A stretch of DNA of 12,038 nucleotides from JBBQVS01 sp038211295 (GTDB taxonomy: Bacteria; Chloroflexota; Ktedonobacteria; Ktedonobacterales; Ktedonobacteraceae): assembly GCA_038211295.1 (NCBI GenBank), contig JBBQVS010000108.1:1-12038 (forward strand), in the 5' to 3' direction. The translations under genes and the position numbers were made by a program. Every line of letters starts with the position of its first letter. Position 1 is the stretch's first letter. Under the pieces are notes generated by a model that saw nothing but the letters and a program-made list of their open reading frames with translations, had not been told where the DNA came from and made no database searches. This document shows positions 7,633 through 12,038 of this stretch, in pieces.

Positions 7633-7698
7633 ATTCACACTTTTCAAAAAGAGACGACGCCACGGCCCAGAAGGGAAACGCAAGCGTCGCCTTTTGCT

Positions 7699-7890
7699 TT
7701 ACTGTTTTTTCGCGCGTGGCAGAAACACCTGGCGACCACGATAGAAGCCGCAATTGGGGCAAGCGTGGTGCGATAGGCGTGGACGCTTGCACTGTGGGCA
7801 GGCGACCAACTGTGGCAATGTCAGGTGATGATGTGAACGGCGATCTCCCTGGCGAGCGGGTGAGATGCGTTGTTTTGGTAATGCGCCCAT
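7699..7890 (-). CDS. rpmF: 50S ribosomal protein L32
   Basis: L32 is a small component of the large ribosomal subunit. The product is 63 residues from the ATG at 7890 (MGALPKQRISPARQGDRRSHHHL), matching the basic L32 N-terminus. A zinc ribbon follows: CPQC, then CPNCG, about 13 residues apart. So this is the C+ (zinc-binding) form. A GTG seven codons upstream is rejected because GAGGAG lies about 9 bases before 7890. The gene follows yceD by 84 bases, the conserved yceD-rpmF pairing seen across bacteria. Confidence 0.95.
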   Translation of the reverse strand: MGALPKQRISPARQGDRRSHHHLTLPQLVACPQCKRPRLSHHACPNCGFYRGRQVFLPRAKKQ

Positions 7891-7923
7891 AAATTTGTTC
7901 TCCTCTTCCACCAGTATTGTGTC

Positions 7924-7937
7924 CTGGACGTGTCCAG
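7924..7937. promoter_or_regulatory. 14-bp palindrome in the rpmF leader
   Basis: CTGGAC-GT-GTCCAG is a perfect dyad with a 2-base centre, lying 34 bases before the rpmF start and 37 bases after the yceD stop. A dyad this tight suits a protein-binding site better than an RNA hairpin. No regulator is known to match; the role is inference. Confidence 0.35.
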
Positions 7938-7974
7938 ATGTCCCTACTCGTGTGCTTATGTTGCTAGGACGCCA

Positions 7975-8505
7975 CTATCTGTGTGCGTCTTGTGATAGTA
8001 ACGTGTTGAGTACGCTGAACCGTTCATCAATCTCTGGTTTGCAGTTGCAAGGGCCAGCGTTGAGGTCATGCCCACACTGTGAGCAAAGTCCCGCGCAATT
8101 CTCTTGACACAATGTTACCATTGGGAGTTCGAGCAGTATGCGCTGCCGTATTGCTTCGGTCAAGTCGATCAGATGATGGTCGTCAATGGGAAACGCGTCC
8201 TCTTCCTCGCTGGGAGGAAGCGCGATGCCTGTGACCACATCAAGCGTTGGATAAAACAATTCCTCGAACGGGAGGTGCATTTGCTGCTCGAACTGTTTGA
8301 GACAGCGTGTACACGTAAGTTCAAGGGTAAGGTCTACCGTGCCATCGACCAGTAAGCCCTGATTGACGCGCCGCATTCGTGTCTGGCCTACAATGGGGCC
8401 AACCACTTTCAGGTCTTCGTCAAACTGGACATGTTCTTCATCAATATTTGCTGTCAGTGAAGTTCCTACGGGAGACTTCATGAGCTGCGCCACATTATAG
8501 ATCAT
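7975..8505 (-). CDS. yceD: YceD/DUF177 family protein (23S rRNA accumulation/ribosome biogenesis)
   Basis: YceD proteins are linked to 23S rRNA accumulation and are nearly always encoded just before rpmF, as here. The product is 176 residues from the ATG at 8505 (MIYNVAQLMKSPVG), the family's usual N-terminus. It has the CTRCLKQF motif (Cys65, Cys68), the acidic D-x-D-L-T-E-AIRQRILLELPM segment (about 108-130), and the Cys-rich end CQENCAGLCSQCGHDLN (133-149) plus CNC at 153-155. An upstream in-frame ATG at 8574 would add 23 residues. It lies about 22 bases from the predicted transcription start and has a weak GAGAAG SD, so it cannot be excluded. First gene of the six-gene cluster, behind a consensus promoter. 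Confidence 0.9.
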   Translation of the reverse strand: MIYNVAQLMKSPVGTSLTANIDEEHVQFDEDLKVVGPIVGQTRMRRVNQGLLVDGTVDLTLELTCTRCLKQFEQQMHLPFEELFYPTLDVVTGIALPPSEEEDAFPIDDHHLIDLTEAIRQRILLELPMVTLCQENCAGLCSQCGHDLNAGPCNCKPEIDERFSVLNTLLSQDAHR

Positions 8506-8603
8506 GAAAATCGTACATCCTTTCCAAGTGGGTACTATGAGTGTTGTGGGTAAATAATCGAATGCACTCTGCATGATCTGAACTTCTCTACTGGTGCGAG
8601 TCT

Positions 8604-8632
8604 ATTATAGACAAGCCAGCGAAGAGTGTCAA
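8604..8632 (-). promoter_or_regulatory. Consensus sigma-A promoter of the yceD-acpP cluster
   Basis: On the minus strand a perfect TTGACA (8627-8632) and a perfect TATAAT (8604-8609) are separated by exactly 17 bases. Transcription should start near 8597, giving a leader of about 90 bases to the ATG at 8505. This is the only strong promoter found upstream of the six genes. Confidence 0.88.
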
Positions 8633-8941
8633 GTACGAGAGGCAGGCAAAGCAGAGTTGGGAGTATTTTTTGCTTGCACAACGATTGAGTGGTGCGTGGC
8701 GTGGTAGTGGGGGTATGGAGGGGGCGGACGCAGCTAAGCTACTTCTATGCTACGCGTGGAGCCGCGCAAGCGGCTCTTCTGGCGGTGTGGCTCCGCTATG
8801 CTTTTTGCGTCTATTGTCTCATATAGTACAAGTTTTTTCGTGGGTAGAAGTGCTTTTGTGTATGTACTTTTAGCTTAGAGTAATGTATAGTTAGGTATAT
8901 TACTGTGTTGTTTGGCTAGGTATGGCAAAGCGAGGTAGACT
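8633..8941. other. Intergenic region between divergent yceD and HTH-ClpN genes
   Basis: About 300 bases without a supported gene. The left half is GC-rich and holds one perfect hairpin (8759-8776). The right half (about 8815-8935) is AT-rich. TATATT at 8896-8901, 40 bases before the ATG at 8942, is the best -10 candidate for the downstream gene, but its -35 partner is poor. A 67-codon open frame at 8670-8873 lacks an SD and has no recognisable features. Confidence 0.5.
8759..8776. repeat. Perfect 7-bp hairpin with GCAA tetraloop
   Basis: GAGCCGC (8759-8765), loop GCAA (8766-8769), GCGGCTC (8770-8776). The GNRA loop predicts a very stable RNA hairpin on the plus strand. A second GGCTCC copy at 8789-8794 could pair with GGAGCC at 8758-8763 instead. 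It is followed by TTCT only, so a terminator is weakly supported. Confidence 0.55.
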
Positions 8942-9604
8942 ATGGAACCGTTATTGACAACCGAAGATGTGGCGAACTTCTTACGGGTTGATGTTGTGAC
9001 TGTACGTCGTCTCGTAGCGAAAAGTGAATTGCCGGCGTATCGTGTTGGCGGCGAATATCGTTTCAGGCGAGCCGAGATAGAGGAGTACGTAAGGCGTCAA
9101 AGAGTCAACGCGGTAGAGGATAGCGCGGAGAAGATGAAGAAGTTTGAGGAATTTGAAGTTACTGAGCGAGCGAGGCGTGTGCTTGCCTTTGCATACGAAG
9201 AAAGTAGGCAGATGCGGCATGAGTATGTTGGAACCGAGCATCTCTTACTCGGTCTGATGCATGAGAAGGAGGGAATCGCTGGGATGGTGCTAAAAAACAT
9301 GGGGGTAGGGGACGTGGTGCAGGTGCGCGACCTGGTAGGAACATTTGTAGCAAAGGGTACGAAAGAGGTAAAAGGGAAGTTTAGTATGACCAGGCATGCG
9401 CGGAAGGCATTAGGGTTCGCGGGTGACGAAGCGAAAAAGCTTAATCACCGTTTCATTGGTACAGAGCATATCTTGCTTGGCATGGTGCGTGAGGGTGAAG
9501 GGCTTGGGGTAGATGTGCTGAAAAAACTGAACGTTGATGTACAACAGGTGCACATACAGATATTGATGTTTTTGCAAAGTAAAGAGGGTGGGAAGAAAGT
9601 TTAA
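8942..9604 (+). CDS. HTH (excisionase/MerR-type) protein fused to a Clp N-terminal domain
   Basis: The product is 220 residues. Residues 1-53 form a helix-turn-helix of the excisionase/BldC type (LLTTEDVANFLRVDVVTVRRLVAKSELPAYRVGGEYRF, then REIE-like RAEIEEYV), a DNA-binding fold. After a short linker (54-68) come the two repeats of a ClpC/ClpA N-domain: 70-125 with GTEHLLLGL at 97-105, and 146-205 with GTEHILLGM at 173-181. The Walker A/B motifs and AAA+ modules of Clp ATPases are absent. In ClpC this domain binds adaptors and, in Gram-positives, phosphoarginine marks. A regulator that reads such signals and binds DNA is an inference. SD GAGG is 6 bases before the ATG. It ends 2 bases from the convergent recO stop. 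Confidence 0.88.
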   Translation: MEPLLTTEDVANFLRVDVVTVRRLVAKSELPAYRVGGEYRFRRAEIEEYVRRQRVNAVEDSAEKMKKFEEFEVTERARRVLAFAYEESRQMRHEYVGTEHLLLGLMHEKEGIAGMVLKNMGVGDVVQVRDLVGTFVAKGTKEVKGKFSMTRHARKALGFAGDEAKKLNHRFIGTEHILLGMVREGEGLGVDVLKKLNVDVQQVHIQILMFLQSKEGGKKV

Positions 9605-9606
9605 GC

Positions 9607-10431
9607 TTACCGCAACGTCTCTAAGAAGCTCCATGATTTGAGGTCGCGTTCAAGGTGGAAGCGTAAGAGTCCGTACATGGCGCGTTCGAGTTCGGTATGC
9701 AGGTGTGAGTCGAGGTGGAAGCGTGGGACGTGTTGCCAATCGGAGCGGTGAAGTAGACGCAGGACTTTGAGGGCGTTCACCGAGAGCGATTGGCTCCACA
9801 GGTGCGAGCAATTGGGGCAGAGCGCACCGCCAAGCGCGGGTGTAAAGCCGTTCTCTTCTGGTCGTAGCTCGGTATCACAATTGGCGCAGGCGCGAAGGAC
9901 AGGCTCGTAGCCGACGCTTGAGAGCAGGTAAATTTCAAAGTAGCGCATGAGCAATTTTGTGCGATCACGCGTATCTCCTGGTTTCTCTGCGGGTGCTACC
10001 GTCTGCTCACCTGTTTGGCGTCGTTGTTGTTGCACGTCCTCGGCGTCGGCGTCGAGTGTTCGTAAAGCTTCTTGTAGGAGAACATACACGTCGTTGTGTG
10101 GAGTATTTTCCTCGACGAAGCGTTCGACGAGTTCGGTTAGGTCGATGCCACAGGTGAGATGCCAGAGTTCGGAGCGCATATGGAGAAAGCTTTCAAGCCC
10201 CTGTGCCTGCGTTATGATATCGAGGTTACGGCCTACCGCGACCTGAAGTTGTGTGCGTGCGAGTAACTCAAGATGGCCTGTTTTCTTACTCGTTGGACGC
10301 CGTACACCTTTGGCAATCGCGCTGAACTTGCCTTTGTATGGAGTGAAGAGGGTTAGCACTCGATCAGCTTCGCCGAGGTTAGAGTGTTTGAGTATGATTG
10401 CTTCGGTGGAATAGCTGCGTTGTTCTCGCAT
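9607..10431 (-). CDS. recO: DNA repair protein RecO
   Basis: RecO works with RecR (and RecF) to load RecA on SSB-coated single-stranded DNA in gap repair. The product is 274 residues, slightly longer than usual. The N-terminal OB-fold domain starts STEAIILKHSNLGEADRVLTLFTPYKGKFSAIAKGVRR (8-45), followed by the helical domain. A zinc ribbon has Cys182, Cys185, Cys205 and Cys208 (CANC ... CPNC), and the C-terminus LRFHLERDLKSWSFLE is family-like. A charged insert at about 128-158, rich in Q, R and E, accounts for the extra length. It lies downstream of the tRNA pair but beyond their terminator. It probably has its own promoter in the 58 bases before the start or depends on read-through; none is clear. 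Confidence 0.93.
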   Translation of the reverse strand: MREQRSYSTEAIILKHSNLGEADRVLTLFTPYKGKFSAIAKGVRRPTSKKTGHLELLARTQLQVAVGRNLDIITQAQGLESFLHMRSELWHLTCGIDLTELVERFVEENTPHNDVYVLLQEALRTLDADAEDVQQQRRQTGEQTVAPAEKPGDTRDRTKLLMRYFEIYLLSSVGYEPVLRACANCDTELRPEENGFTPALGGALCPNCSHLWSQSLSVNALKVLRLLHRSDWQHVPRFHLDSHLHTELERAMYGLLRFHLERDLKSWSFLETLR

Positions 10432-10450
10432 GGGAAGATTTTGTCCTGCT

Positions 10451-10489
10451 TAAAAAGAGAAGAGACGTGATAAGTGTATCACGTCTCTT
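10451..10489 (-). terminator. Intrinsic terminator after tRNA-Cys
   Basis: A perfect 13-bp stem (AAGAGACGTGATA / TATCACGTCTCTT; arms 10477-10489 and 10460-10472) with a 4-base loop is followed on the minus strand by CTCTTTTTA. The stem begins at the last A of the encoded CCA of tRNA-Cys, so the hairpin directly abuts the tRNA. Confidence 0.88.
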
Positions 10490-10562
10490 GGAGGCGACGG
10501 GCGGATTTGAACCGCCGGTGCAGCTTTTGCAGAGCCGTGCCTTACCACTTGGCGACGTCGCC
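10489..10562 (-). tRNA. tRNA-Cys (anticodon GCA)
   Basis: The cloverleaf is complete: acceptor GGCGACG/CGTCGCC, D arm GCC...GGC, anticodon stem CGGCT/AGCTG (one G-T) with loop CTGCAAA, T arm GGCGG-TTCAAAT-CCGCC, and discriminator T (U73), the Cys identity base. Anticodon GCA. The CCA end is encoded (10489-10491). The body without CCA is 71 nt (10492-10562). Bases 1-12 (GGCGACGTCGCC) form a perfect palindrome in the DNA. Confidence 0.95.
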
Positions 10563-10575
10563 CTAGAAAGGGGGG

Positions 10576-10647
10576 AGCGGGAGACGAGGATCGAACTCGC
10601 GACTTTCTCCTTGGCAAGGAGATGCTCTACCACTGAGCCACTCCCGC
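10576..10647 (-). tRNA. tRNA-Gly (anticodon GCC)
   Basis: 72 nt. Acceptor GCGGGAG/CTCCCGC, D arm GCTC...GAGC, anticodon stem TCTCC/GGAGA with loop TTGCCAA (anticodon GCC), T arm GCGAG-TTCGATC-CTCGT. Discriminator T is followed by CCC, so CCA is not encoded and must be added. It lies 13 bases upstream of tRNA-Cys and is co-transcribed with it. Confidence 0.95.
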
Positions 10648-10704
10648 TAATGCCATTGTGTGACCTGCTCTCACCATCACAGGTGTTTTGGTGTTCGCAT
10701 AAAT

Positions 10705-10733
10705 AAGATACCATACCCTTAGCGACTTGTCAA
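10705..10733 (-). promoter_or_regulatory. Promoter of the tRNA-Gly/tRNA-Cys pair
   Basis: On the minus strand a perfect TTGACA (10728-10733), a 17-base spacer and TATCTT (10705-10710, 4 of 6). An A/T-rich block with the palindrome TTTTTCTGAGAAAAA (10738-10752) lies just upstream of the -35 box and could act as an UP element, as is common for stable-RNA promoters. Predicted start near 10698, about 50 bases before tRNA-Gly. Confidence 0.75.
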
Positions 10734-10813
10734 CACTTTTTTCTGAGAAAAATGAATTGTTCAGATATGCGCCCCAATGCACTAGGAGAGTGAGGCATAA
10801 CTCTATCTACACT

Positions 10814-11626
10814 TTAATACGAGGGCCGTGTATAATTTCTCGTCTTTGGAGCGGGCAGAAATGAGTCTTCTTCCTGTTCCAGCATCATCACAAAAGCTCT
10901 GATAGGTTTTGTTGCCTCGTGAATATCTTCCAGTACATAGGCATCTCTTTTCCCCGCAATCTTTTTGAAGCCGAGATGCTTGACTAACTTCTCGCCCTCT
11001 GGCGTCGCAGCTATAGCATACCATTTTTGGATATCATACTGCTTGTCTAATGAGATTGCCCAGCGTATAGCACTCCTGATGATAAAATGCCCTCTTTCCC
11101 TGTCTTTTTCTTTATCACCTGTGTGATGTATAGAAATACTAGGGATATAGACCGTTAAGTTTGTATCTGACCATTTTTTTATTGACCATGATTCTATATT
11201 TTGCTCTCTGATTTTGCCTTCTATGAGAGATTTGATAACATCTTCTGCTAGTGGGAGAATAGTCACCCCTGCTATGCGTTTCCCACCTTCTCTTGCTGAC
11301 ATAAAGATAGCATCGTTGGCCTCACGCCATTCTAAAAGCCGATCATACGTCACGATGTCTTCAACGTCATACACGTTGAAGTGATTCTGGTAGCTTGCCC
11401 ACAATTCGTTATTAGTGGTTGAGCCAAAGGACAGTTTCGCTACTTCTTTTGGTTTAAGTAATTTTACATGGGCATCTATAGCTTCTTTTGGATATTTTCT
11501 TCCCCGTTTCTTTCCTACTGCTAGTTCGCTTGGGAGGGTTCCATCTTCTGCTCTTCTATTGAGCGTTGCTTTAGATATACCGAGGAGTTTCATAACATCC
11601 TCTGGCTTGTAGTATTTTTCTTCCAT
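10814..11626 (-). CDS. HTH domain fused to a GNAT-like acetyltransferase domain
   Basis: The product is 270 residues from the ATG at 11626. Residues about 5-51 form an excisionase/MerR-type HTH (YYKPEDVMKLLGISKATLNRRAEDGTLP, then a basic wing GKKRGRKYPKEAI). Residues about 80-245 look like a divergent GNAT fold: a mid strand YIPSISIHH, a helix GHFIIRSAIRWAISL, then YAIAATPEGEKLVKHLGFKKI, close to the usual ...A.T..G...L...GF end of GNATs. The acetyl-CoA loop is not clearly recognisable, so activity is uncertain. The start is placed at 11626 because the ATG at 11665 lies only about 5 bases past the predicted transcription start. The gene is clearly more AT-rich than its neighbours, suggesting later acquisition. 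Confidence 0.75.
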   Translation of the reverse strand: MEEKYYKPEDVMKLLGISKATLNRRAEDGTLPSELAVGKKRGRKYPKEAIDAHVKLLKPKEVAKLSFGSTTNNELWASYQNHFNVYDVEDIVTYDRLLEWREANDAIFMSAREGGKRIAGVTILPLAEDVIKSLIEGKIREQNIESWSIKKWSDTNLTVYIPSISIHHTGDKEKDRERGHFIIRSAIRWAISLDKQYDIQKWYAIAATPEGEKLVKHLGFKKIAGKRDAYVLEDIHEATKPIRAFVMMLEQEEDSFLPAPKTRNYTRPSY

Positions 11627-11676
11627 TACAGTGTCTCTCTTTAATGAGGCATGATACTTGCACATCCATTCTTGCT

Positions 11677-11705
11677 ACTATAAGTTTTTTGGTTATTTTT
11701 GTCTA
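11677..11705 (-). promoter_or_regulatory. Promoter of the HTH-GNAT gene
   Basis: On the minus strand TAGACA (11700-11705, 5 of 6), a 17-base A-rich spacer and TATAGT (11677-11682, 5 of 6). Start near 11670, giving a leader of about 44 bases to the ATG at 11626. Confidence 0.75.
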
Positions 11706-11741
11706 ATGATTTAATGAGTCTTACCTGTTTTTTGAGTCTTG

Positions 11742-11770
11742 TTGACAAAATGATTTGCTTTAACTATAAT
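11742..11770 (+). promoter_or_regulatory. Consensus promoter of the rightward gene at 11831
   Basis: Perfect TTGACA (11742-11747) and perfect TATAAT (11765-11770) with a 17-base spacer. Start near 11777, so the TTAATGAGTCTT element at 11781-11792 falls just inside the transcript start, a classic repressor position. Confidence 0.87.
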
Positions 11771-11830
11771 GCTAATATGATTAATGAGTCTTGAGTGTTG
11801 AGTATTAAAAATAAAAGGAGAACCCAACAT

Positions 11831-12038
11831 ATGCACATTTCCGACCAGCACACGCAACCGTTGCCCACTCTGCTTGCGATTTTTTACGCCAACGAGAAGC
11901 CAGAGCAGCGTTACCCGCGCATCTTTGCTTCCGCGCAACGGCGTGGGAAGCACTTTGTCTCTGTGTTCAACGAGGACGAACGTATTCGTCGGCAAGTGCT
12001 GGGCTTGCCGCTCCGTCCCTGCGATCAATGTCCCCCAT
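11831..12038 (+). CDS. 5' part of an unrecognised gene, cut by the window end
   Basis: The frame stays open from the ATG at 11831 to the end of the window (69 codons). A strong SD AAAAGGAG lies 10 bases before the start and a perfect promoter lies 60 bases upstream. The visible protein begins MHISDQHTQPLPTLLAIFYA, continues with a basic region (RYPRIFASAQRRGKHFVSVF), and ends in LRPCDQCPP. The CxxC pair could be half of a zinc site. GC and codon use are like the housekeeping genes, unlike the AT-rich divergent neighbour. I do not recognise the family and cannot assign a function. Control by the repeats upstream is likely. Confidence 0.72.
   Translation, partial: MHISDQHTQPLPTLLAIFYANEKPEQRYPRIFASAQRRGKHFVSVFNEDERIRRQVLGLPLRPCDQCPP

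Larger units (their letters stand above)
11641..11804. repeat. TTAATGAG-type repeats, main copies 70 bp apart
   Basis: TTAATGAGGC at 11641, TTAATGAGTC at 11711 and TTAATGAGTC at 11781 are in the same orientation and begin exactly 70 bases apart. The latter two share a longer similarity (CTAAT, GATT, AATGAGTCTT) with a small shift. A shorter copy TGAGTCTTG at 11733-11741 abuts the rightward -35 box, and TTGAGTG/TTGAGTA form a tandem at 11791-11804. They flank both divergent promoters and look like operators. Confidence 0.65.

Noticed and set aside
7633..7683. N-terminal extension of FabD from a TTG at 7683
   Set aside because: FabD proteins begin at the MTTKVAFLFPGQG segment; the extension is not family-like.
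8670..8873. 67-codon plus-strand open frame in the intergenic region
   Set aside because: It has no SD, low-complexity composition and no recognisable motif, and it covers the hairpin at 8759-8776.
10489..10562. tRNA-Cys 3' end as an attachment site for an integrated island holding the AT-rich HTH-GNAT gene
   Set aside because: The AT-rich gene lies on the 5' side of the tRNA genes, no duplicated tRNA 3' end is seen, and no integrase is present in the window.
10379..10714. Open frames on both strands over the tRNA genes
   Set aside because: The DNA is explained by two complete tRNA cloverleafs, a terminator and a promoter; the frames are incidental.
10791..10798. TGAGGCAT copy matching the one at 11645-11652 as flanking repeats of a mobile unit
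   Set aside because: An 8-base match is expected by chance at this distance and there is no transposase.
11711..12028. Minus-strand 105-codon frame at the right end
   Set aside because: It lies antisense to the rightward gene that has a perfect promoter and strong SD, and it crosses the repeat-rich control region.

Overview
The window looks like chromosomal DNA of a Gram-positive-type, spore- or filament-forming Chloroflexota, most likely class Ktedonobacteria. This rests on gene content (a minimal TatA/TatC pair, Asp23, YceD-RpmF, an ECF sigma factor followed by a small partner, a ClpC-type N-domain regulator), SD-led starts and near-consensus sigma-A promoters. It is an inference from protein style; no database was searched.

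Layout: 1-301 is gene-free leader DNA. 302-2772 (+) is a three-gene overlapping operon: two small membrane-anchored proteins of unknown function and an MFS transporter. Convergent to it on the minus strand are tatC and tatA (2796-3887). Next on the minus strand is a two-gene unit of an ECF sigma factor and a 99-residue partner carrying an internal twin-arginine motif (4018-5062). After a large nested hairpin at 5231-5305 comes a minus-strand housekeeping cluster, transcribed in the order yceD, rpmF, fabD, asp23, nusB, acpP (8505 down to 5345). It is driven by a perfect TTGACA-N17-TATAAT promoter at 8604-8632 and links lipid precursor synthesis (FabD, AcpP) with ribosome biogenesis (YceD, L32) and rRNA antitermination (NusB).

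A 436-bp region (8506-8941) separates this cluster from a plus-strand gene for an unusual DNA-binding protein: an excisionase/MerR-type HTH fused to a Clp N domain without any AAA+ module. recO lies convergent to it. Upstream of recO on the same strand are tRNA-Gly(GCC) and tRNA-Cys(GCA), with their own promoter and a strong intrinsic terminator.

The right end is different: an AT-rich gene for an HTH plus GNAT-like acetyltransferase fusion (minus strand) is divergent from a new gene that runs off the window at 12038. The roughly 200 bp between them hold two back-to-back near-consensus promoters and repeated TTAATGAG elements whose three main copies start exactly 70 bp apart. This is the strongest candidate in the window for a previously undescribed self-contained regulatory module. 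The HTH-ClpN fusion and the sigma/twin-arginine-protein/Tat neighbourhood are the next most interesting.
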